In this document: piece by piece, positions 58,874-64,000 of the stretch
How positions within the stretch are numbered: the stretch's first letter is position 1
How the letters are laid out: each line of letters begins with the position of its first letter
Assembly: GCF_040712075.1 (NCBI RefSeq)
Contig: NZ_JBFCVL010000011.1
Span: 28,861 to 92,860 of the forward strand
Origin: Fodinicurvata sp. EGI_FJ10296
Lineage (GTDB): Bacteria; Pseudomonadota; Alphaproteobacteria; DSM-16000; Inquilinaceae
Length of the DNA: 64,000 bases
Reading direction: 5' to 3'
The notes under the pieces: generated by a model
What the model was told of the DNA's origin: nothing
The model's database searches: none
What the model saw: only the letters and a program-made list of their open reading frames with translations
Position numbers and translations under genes: made by a program

Positions 58874-60199
58874 ATGGGACCGGAATACCTTACAATTCTC
58901 ATGTTCGGTGGCTTGCTGGTCGGCCTGTTCATGGGTCATCCGCTGCCGTTCGTTCTGGGCGGCATCGCCGTCATCGGCGCCTATCTCGGCCCGGGACCGC
59001 AGGTCTTCGGCATTATCGTCAACAATATCTATGGCCGCGCCATGGACAATTACGTCCTGGTCGCGATACCGCTCTTCATTCTGATGGCCCGTTTCCTGAA
59101 CGATTCCGGCGTGACCGAGCGCATGTTCGAAGCGCTGCGCCTGCTGCTCGCCCGTCTTCGCGGCGGACTGACCCTGACGGTCGTCATCGTCTCGGTACTG
59201 CTTGCGGCAACCACCGGAATCGTCGGCGCCTCCATCACCGTCATGGGCATGATCGCCCTCGCCCCGATGCTGAAATACGGCTACAACAAGCATCTCAGCA
59301 CCGGCGTCATCATGGCCAGCGGCAGCCTGGGCATCCTTATTCCGCCAAGCATCATGCTGGTCCTGATGGCCAGCTATTCGCCCGTTTCGGTGGGCGAGCT
59401 GTTCGCCGGCGCGCTGGTGCCGGGCGTGCTGCTGGGCGGATTCTATGCCGCCTATGTGCTTATCCTGTGCCATTTTCGCCCCGATTTCGGTCCGCCGGTC
59501 GAGGCCGAGGAACGGGCGCTGACCTCGACGGGGCAGCTGATCGCCATGCTGGCGAAATTCGTCGTACCGCCGATCGGCCTGATCCTGGGCGTTCTGGGTG
59601 CACTGTTCACCGGTTTGGCTACGGCGACCGAGGCTTCTGCGATCGGGGCCTTTCTCGCCTTTATCCTCTATCTGATATTCGGCGACCGGTCGGTCAAAAC
59701 AGTCTTCAACACGTTTCTGGAAGCCAGCAAGACGACGGTCATGGTGATGTTCGTGATCGTCGGCGCAACCGCGTTCACCGGCGTCTTTTCCAGCGGCGGC
59801 GGCATGCAGCTGATACAGGAGCTGCTGCTCGACTCCGGGCTGACACCCTTCTGGGTGATCGCGCTGATGCTGGCGATCATCTTCGTGCTGGGCATGTTCC
59901 TGGACTGGACCGGCATCGTTTTGCTCAGCTTCCCGATCATGCTGCCGATCATCGAGGCGATGGGAATCGACCTGCTCTGGTTCATCGTCCTGACGGCGGT
60001 CATTCTGCAAACGTCGTTCCTGACGCCGCCCTTCGGCTATGCGCTGTTTTACCTCAAGGGCGTCTCGCCACCGGAAATCAGGATCGTCGATCTGTATCTG
60101 GCGGTGATTCCATTCTGCCTGCTGATCGTGCTGATGTGCATCGCCATGGCGGTCTTCCCCGGTCTCGCGACCGGCCTGCCCGGACTGCTGCTACGCTGA
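58874..60199 (+). CDS. TRAP transporter large permease (DctM type)
   Basis: A 441-residue permease with about 12 helices. GGLLVGLFMGHPLPFVLGGI opens it, AIPLFILMARFLNDSGVTER and GGLTLTVVIVSVLLAATTGI follow, then SGSLGILIPPSIMLVLMASY and LATATEASAIGAFLAFILYL. The late LGMFLDWTGIVLLSFPIMLP holds the usual DctM motif. It completes the TRAP system begun by the binding protein at 57175. Confidence 0.9.
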   Translation: MGPEYLTILMFGGLLVGLFMGHPLPFVLGGIAVIGAYLGPGPQVFGIIVNNIYGRAMDNYVLVAIPLFILMARFLNDSGVTERMFEALRLLLARLRGGLTLTVVIVSVLLAATTGIVGASITVMGMIALAPMLKYGYNKHLSTGVIMASGSLGILIPPSIMLVLMASYSPVSVGELFAGALVPGVLLGGFYAAYVLILCHFRPDFGPPVEAEERALTSTGQLIAMLAKFVVPPIGLILGVLGALFTGLATATEASAIGAFLAFILYLIFGDRSVKTVFNTFLEASKTTVMVMFVIVGATAFTGVFSSGGGMQLIQELLLDSGLTPFWVIALMLAIIFVLGMFLDWTGIVLLSFPIMLPIIEAMGIDLLWFIVLTAVILQTSFLTPPFGYALFYLKGVSPPEIRIVDLYLAVIPFCLLIVLMCIAMAVFPGLATGLPGLLLR

Positions 60200-60273
60200 T
60201 CGCCCCCTGATCGCCCCCTGATCGCCCCGGGACTCCGCCCTGAGCGGGCAGTGACGACAGCCGCCTCATTCCT

Positions 60274-60433
60274 CATCCCCGGAGATGCGCGAAGCGCGTC
60301 GTCCGGGGTCCACACGAGCCGGAAGAGCCTTGGCTGAGTAGTTCCCGGACTGGTGTAGAGCATTGTTTTGTGCTGCATCGCATCCGGGAATTGCCGTTCG
60401 TGCTACTGGTTCCCGCCTCGCCCCTTTCCCGAT
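60274..60433. repeat. Palindrome-bearing 160-bp repeat, copy A
   Basis: The first of two imperfect direct copies about 225 bp apart. It begins with a hairpin: CCCCGGA (60277-60283) pairs with TCCGGGG (60302-60308), enclosing an inner GCGC-GAA-GCGC stem. TCCACACGAGCC and blocks such as TTTTGTGCTGC and TTCCCGCCTCGCCCC-like sequence follow. It matches copy B over most of its length. The layout suggests a REP/ERIC-like or MITE-like dispersed element. Confidence 0.75.
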
Positions 60434-60498
60434 GGCCCCGTTCTGAAAATGGCCGCGTGCGGACATTCTCAGGGGACGAAACAGGAACTCGCCACGTC

Positions 60499-60657
60499 CA
60501 TCCCCGGAGATGCGCGAAGCGCGTCGTCCGGGGTCCACACGAGCCAGAAGAACCTTCGCTGCGCGGTTCCCGGACCGGTGGCGCATCATTTTGTGCTGCT
60601 TTGCATCCGAGGAATTGGCGTTCGTGCTGCTCGCTCCCGCCTCGCCCCCTTCCCGAT
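60499..60657. repeat. Palindrome-bearing 159-bp repeat, copy B
   Basis: The second copy of the element. The hairpin arms are at 60502-60508 and 60527-60533, and the first 45 or so bases are almost identical to copy A. The tail has more changes (for example GGCGTTCGTGCTGCTCGCTCC against GCCGTTCGTGCTACTGGTTCC). The two copies with the spacer fill the gap between the TRAP operon and the lipoprotein gene. Confidence 0.75.
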
Positions 60658-60775
60658 CACCACCCCCGCCGCCGCATTGGAATGGCAACGAAATGGAACA
60701 CGGCGCGGGGTGTTCGTGTTTAGGAAATGGCGGCCATACCGGCCGATGCAATGATAATAGCAAAGGAGAACCGAT

Positions 60776-60952
60776 ATGACGCGGAGCCTCACACGAAGCA
60801 GGGCGCAAAGCGCCATGGCGGTCGCAGCGATTCTCATCGGCTCGTTCGCGCTGTCGGCGTGCGAAACGATGCAAGGTTTCGGCCGTGACGTTCAGTCCGG
60901 CGGCGAAGCTGTGGAAGACTCGTCGGAAGACGTGCAGCGGGACATGAACTGA
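60776..60952 (+). CDS. Entericidin-like small lipoprotein
   Basis: A 58-residue protein starting at an ATG behind AAAGGAGAA. The N-terminus has Arg residues, a hydrophobic core AMAVAAILIGSFA and a lipobox LSAC with the lipidated Cys at 29. The mature part ETMQGFGRDVQSGGEAVEDS matches the EcnA/EcnB pattern, with its conserved CxTxxGxGxDxxxxG spacing. Entericidins are small membrane lipoproteins once proposed as a toxin-antidote pair; single copies are common in alphaproteobacteria and respond to stress. It shares a terminator with the convergent porin. Confidence 0.85.
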   Translation: MTRSLTRSRAQSAMAVAAILIGSFALSACETMQGFGRDVQSGGEAVEDSSEDVQRDMN

Positions 60953-61016
60953 CCGGATCGAGCAGTTCGGATTCCGCCGCGCCGGTTTGCCGGAGCGTCA
61001 GGCAGTTTACCAAAGA

Positions 61017-61045
61017 AAAAGGGGAGGCCAGCGGCCTCCCCTTTT
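61017..61045. terminator. Bidirectional rho-independent terminator
   Basis: GGGGAGGCC (61021-61029) and GGCCTCCCC (61033-61041) pair around a 3-base loop. AAAA precedes the stem and TTTT follows it, extending the pairing and giving a U-tract in both directions. It lies between the convergent lipoprotein and porin genes and serves both. Confidence 0.9.
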
Positions 61046-61085
61046 CTCGTCTCGGCTATAAGCCGCCCGTTTGACGGGGCAATGC

Positions 61086-62393
61086 TTAGAAGCTGAGAGC
61101 CGTGGTCACGACACCAACCCAAGCATCGTTCTCGATGCTAACGTTCTCGCCGTAGGCGTTGTCGCCCGAAGTGCTCCACTGGCTGTCGATGTAGGCCAGG
61201 TCGCCCTTGACATCCAGACCCGGCGCAACGCTGTAGGCCGTGCCGAGGCCGAAGCGCTGCTCGTCGACGGAGTATCCAGCCCGCGTAGCATTGCCTGCGT
61301 CTACGCCGGAAACCGACACATCCTGGCTGGCGTCGGCGTAGCTCACACCGAAGACCCACGGACCGACCGTGTACGAAGTACCGACCAACCAGGTCTCGTC
61401 GTTAAATCCGCTGATGTTGCCCGATTCGCTCCGATCGATGTACTGCGCGCCGACATCAAAACCGGCAACGGCCAGACCGGCGCCAACATTCCAGGCGCTC
61501 AGATTGCGGTTCGAATAGACGTCGTTGTTGCCATTGTTGTCGACGAAGTAGTTTGCACCGCCAGCATCGCCAACCGTCGCCGTTCCGCCAGCCGAGCCGA
61601 AGGAGTAGCCGGCACCGAAGCGAACGCCAACGCCGCTGAACTCGTTGTCGTAGTTGAAGGCGACCGATCCGACGTCGTTATATTCGCCACCGGCAGATTC
61701 GGTACGATCAATGCCGTTCGCAGCGGTCGTGCTCGGTGTGTAGGAGAGACCAAGGGTCAGACCTGTGTCATCCAGCGCCGTACCGGTGGTCGTGTAGCTA
61801 ATCAGCGCGCCGCCCGTATCGTTCAGTCCATCGCCGACGATGCCAGCATTAAAGACATAGTCTTCTGCATCGCCACCAAAACGGTCGGTACCGGCGAAGG
61901 GTACCCGAACGCGGAGTTCGTGAGCGGCAGTATCCCACTGGCCCATTCTGACCCGACCGAAAGCACCACTGACGTACAGACGAACTCGGCCAGTATCGAC
62001 ACGGTATTGACCGCCATAGGTCAGGCCGTTGTCGGCAGTGTTGGAGATGCCGATGGCGATATTATCGGTGATCGTCGTGAAATCGCCAGACCGGTTGGCG
62101 GCCACACCGAGGTTGTTGCCGATCGGGTTGTAGACGCCGTTATTGATGTCGTCAGCAGACACAACGTTACCGAAGTTGGCGTCGTTGGGATCATTGTTAA
62201 TGACGCCGCCACCGAGTGCCTGCGCGCCACCCATGCCGGCCCCGCCGGTGGCTGATGTGTCTTCGCTGAACGCGTAACCAGCCTGGAACTCAATCTGGCC
62301 ACCCAGGGTGACTTCGATCTGTGCGGCGGCTTGCGTGGCGAAGAAGCCGGTGGCTACCATCGCCGATGTCGCCAGAAGCAAATTCTTTTTCAT
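61086..62393 (-). CDS. Porin (Rhodobacter-type, outer membrane)
   Basis: A 435-residue outer-membrane porin. The signal peptide is MKKNLLLATSAMVATGFFAT with cleavage after QAAA. Mature strands begin QIEVTLGGQIEFQAGYAF. The segments YVSGAFGRVRMGQWDTAAHE and GLTLGLSYTPS, and the C-terminal WVGVVTTALSF with terminal Phe, are typical of Gram-negative porin_4-type barrels. Asn/Gly/Asp-rich loops fit extracellular turns. The upstream GAGGGCAAC is a good ribosome site. It is transcribed alone towards the shared terminator. Confidence 0.9.
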   Translation of the reverse strand: MKKNLLLATSAMVATGFFATQAAAQIEVTLGGQIEFQAGYAFSEDTSATGGAGMGGAQALGGGVINNDPNDANFGNVVSADDINNGVYNPIGNNLGVAANRSGDFTTITDNIAIGISNTADNGLTYGGQYRVDTGRVRLYVSGAFGRVRMGQWDTAAHELRVRVPFAGTDRFGGDAEDYVFNAGIVGDGLNDTGGALISYTTTGTALDDTGLTLGLSYTPSTTAANGIDRTESAGGEYNDVGSVAFNYDNEFSGVGVRFGAGYSFGSAGGTATVGDAGGANYFVDNNGNNDVYSNRNLSAWNVGAGLAVAGFDVGAQYIDRSESGNISGFNDETWLVGTSYTVGPWVFGVSYADASQDVSVSGVDAGNATRAGYSVDEQRFGLGTAYSVAPGLDVKGDLAYIDSQWSTSGDNAYGENVSIENDAWVGVVTTALSF

Positions 62394-62595
62394 GTTGCCC
62401 TCATCTCCGAATTAGGTTGACTTGCCCGATCAGGACCGACCCGGCGCGCTGCCCTGCACCGCTCATCCCTTGAGACTGTAGATACATCGGTTGCTAACAA
62501 TTCGAAAACGAAAACTATGTCTTCTAAGTGCGTGCGCGACACAGTGTGATCTTTTCGCCACAACCCGCCCTGCCCCCCTCTGCCAAAGGTCTCTC

Positions 62596-63630
62596 ATGCC
62601 CCTTCTCCACGCGATCGGAAGCGCCCGGAACGGCGGCGCCGAAACCTTCTTCGTATCGCTGATTCAGGAGCTGCACGCCCGGAACATCAGGCAAACCGCC
62701 GTGATCAAGAAGCATGAGGGCCGGCAATCAGCCCTGGCGGCCATGGGGGTGTCGGTTAGGACCGCACCGTTCGGCGGCCTGGTCGACCCCATGACCAAAC
62801 GGATCATCGCCCGCACAGCCGCGCAGGCTGGCGCCGACACGATCCTGACCTGGATGTCGCGGGCAAGCTGGCATGCGCCCGCCGCCGGCCGTTCAGGCCC
62901 CCGAGTCGTCGCGCGCGTGGGCGGATTCTATAACGTCAAATATTATCGCAACTGCGATCACATCATCGCCATTGCGCCGCAAATCGCAAATCACCTGACC
63001 GCCCAGGGCTGGCCACAAGACAAACTGTCGATCATCCCCAATTTCTGCGCCGTCGATTTCAACGTTCCCGCGGTCAATCGCGAATCACTGGCGACGCCGG
63101 CCGACGCCCCGGTGATACTCGCCCTCAGCCGCCTGCACCCGGTAAAGGGGCTTGACGTTCTGATCCGCGCTGTTGCCCGGCTGGACGGCGTGTATCTATG
63201 GCTGGCGGGAGACGGTGACGAACAGGCGGCCCTCGCCGCCCTCGCCCGCGAGCTGGGTGCGGCTGACCGCGTCCGGTTCCTCGGCTGGCGGTCAGACCGC
63301 GCCGGGCTGATCAACGCCGCGGACATCATCGCCTTCCCGTCAAGGAGAGAACCGCTGGGCAGCGTCGTGGTCGAAGCATGGGCCGGCGGCAAGCCGATCG
63401 TCGCCTCGGACGTCGACGGGCCCGCCTGGCTGATCGATCACGGGGAAACCGGCCTGCTGGCCCCGCCCGAGGATGTGGATGCGTTGCAAGAGCAACTGGC
63501 CGCGCTGATCAGTTCGCCGGACGAGGCGCGCAGGCTGGCGGCCAATGGCAGGCAACAGGCAGAAACGACGTATGCCCGAGACCGGATCATCGACGCCTAT
63601 GAACGCGTTCTGGTTCCCTGGAGCGCGTGA
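62596..63630 (+). CDS. Glycosyltransferase, GT-B fold (family 4-like)
   Basis: A 344-residue glycosyltransferase. HAIGSARNGGAETFFVSLIQ is the N-terminal nucleotide-free domain start. The C-terminal donor domain has VILALSRLHPVKGLDVLIRA, YLWLAGDGDEQAALAALA and the EX7E-type PSRREPLGSVVVEAWAGGKP, then DGPAWLIDHGETGLLAPPED. It probably adds a sugar to lipopolysaccharide or another surface glycan on the cytoplasmic face. The start at 62596 is behind AAAGGT; a longer frame reaches 62491. No glycan cluster is visible because the window ends soon after. Confidence 0.88.
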   Translation: MPLLHAIGSARNGGAETFFVSLIQELHARNIRQTAVIKKHEGRQSALAAMGVSVRTAPFGGLVDPMTKRIIARTAAQAGADTILTWMSRASWHAPAAGRSGPRVVARVGGFYNVKYYRNCDHIIAIAPQIANHLTAQGWPQDKLSIIPNFCAVDFNVPAVNRESLATPADAPVILALSRLHPVKGLDVLIRAVARLDGVYLWLAGDGDEQAALAALARELGAADRVRFLGWRSDRAGLINAADIIAFPSRREPLGSVVVEAWAGGKPIVASDVDGPAWLIDHGETGLLAPPEDVDALQEQLAALISSPDEARRLAANGRQQAETTYARDRIIDAYERVLVPWSA

Positions 63631-63642
63631 CCCTTGACCCTG

Positions 63643-64000
63643 TGACCTGAGCCCCGTCTTCCCTCCAGCAATTTGGAGAGTCCCGGGTCTCTTTTCTGGC
63701 CCTATGCCGCCTGATTTTCCAGCCTGATTTTCACCGCGAACTCGGCTGGCGGGATGTTCCCGAGTGCTGAATGTGGTCTGTGGTTGTTGTAGTCTTCCTT
63801 CCATTGGGCAATGGCGGTGCGCGCCTCAGGCATTGATGAGAACAGCGTCTCGTTGAGGAGTTCGTCGCGCAGGCGGCCGTTGAAGCTCTCCACGAACGCA
63901 TTTTGCATTGGCTTGCCCGGCGCAATATAATGCCACTCGATTTTCGCCTCCTGACACCATCTGAGGATGGCCATCGACGTCAGTTCCGTACCGTTGTCCG
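63643..64000 (-). mobile_element. IS3-family insertion sequence, right part
   Basis: The element includes the partial transposase and probably ends near 63643, where TGACCTGAGCCCC resembles the terminal repeat of some IS3-family members as I remember them. That end is 12 bases after the glycosyltransferase stop. The other end is outside the window, so the boundary and target duplication cannot be confirmed. Confidence 0.55.
63702..64000 (-). CDS. IS3-family transposase OrfB, C-terminal part (cut by window edge)
   Basis: The frame is open from the window end to the stop at 63702, about 99 codons. It carries [20 protein letters not shown], which holds the second Asp of the DDE triad, and [20 protein letters not shown], with the catalytic Glu. 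[14 protein letters not shown] is the usual IS3 C-terminus. The rest of the insertion sequence lies right of the window. It reads towards the glycosyltransferase. Confidence 0.9.
   Translation of the reverse strand, partial: DNGTELTSMAILRWCQEAKIEWHYIAPGKPMQNAFVESFNGRLRDELLNETLFSSMPEARTAIAQWKEDYNNHRPHSALGNIPPAEFAVKIRLENQAA

Larger units (their letters stand above)
60200..60775. other. Intergenic region filled by repeats
   Basis: About 576 bases between the TRAP permease and the entericidin-like gene. It opens with three CTGATCGCCCC direct repeats at 60197-60230, then holds the two 160-bp elements. Open frames here arise from the repeats and do not encode recognisable proteins. The promoter for the lipoprotein gene must lie at the right end. 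Confidence 0.6.

Noticed and set aside
61071..62255. A 394-codon plus-strand frame opposite the porin
   Set aside because: The porin has a signal peptide, a barrel pattern and a terminal Phe; the opposite frame has none of these and crosses the terminator side.

Overview
The window is GC-rich chromosomal DNA from a Gram-negative heterotroph, most likely an alphaproteobacterium. The signs are TRAP transporters, a BKACE enzyme, a cysG-DUF2849-sulfite reductase-DUF934-cysH sulfur operon, a PAS_5 protein, a Rhodobacter-type porin and an entericidin-like lipoprotein. Genes are tightly packed with many ATGA overlaps. I saw no rRNA, tRNA, CRISPR array or prophage. The only mobile element is an IS3-type transposase cut by the right edge.

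Layout: 0-5.1 kb holds an IclR fragment, a redoxin, a secreted small protein, a LysR regulator, an AI-2E-type permease and a DUF3137 membrane protein. 5.3-10 kb holds two EamA exporters around an amidase-TetR pair, then a PAS_5 protein. 10-18.3 kb is a catabolic block on the minus strand (TetR, TRAP transporter P/Q/M, cyclase-family amidohydrolase, BKACE, M20 peptidase) with kynureninase divergent from it. 18.4-20.6 kb is an AT-richer acyltransferase island. 20.6-24 kb holds a metallophosphoesterase, an RbsD/FucU protein, an MBL-fold hydrolase with a small coupled ORF, and a DUF4177 protein. 24.1-29.4 kb holds a thiolase, an acyl-CoA synthetase, a tandem-PPC protein and threonine synthase.

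29.4-30.8 kb is the most striking locus. It is an Rpn nuclease gene with a strong internal ribosome site and an in-frame ATG that would make a separate C-terminal protein, followed by a free-standing second copy of that C-terminal protein with fewer four-residue repeats. This matches the published Rpn gene-within-gene toxin-antitoxin architecture, with an added orphan antitoxin-like paralogue.

30.8-35.6 kb is the assimilatory sulfate reduction operon. 35.8-42.8 kb is a cyanophycin cluster (cyanophycinase, cyanophycin synthetase, an ATP-grasp protein, a CocE/NonD hydrolase). 42.8-44.9 kb holds a beta-barrel protein and an orphan outer-membrane efflux factor that overlap tail to tail.

45-55.7 kb is a complete reductive pyrimidine catabolism operon: PreT and PreA reduce uracil or thymine, dihydropyrimidinase opens the ring, an M20 carbamoylase releases the beta-amino acid, and an NMT1-type ABC transporter probably imports the substrate. 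It runs divergently from a RutR-like regulator, with a perfect RutR-type palindrome in the shared promoter region. 55.9-60.2 kb holds an iron-type alcohol dehydrogenase and a second TRAP transporter. 60.2-64 kb holds two 160-bp palindrome-bearing repeats, an entericidin-like lipoprotein, a porin, a glycosyltransferase and the IS3 end.
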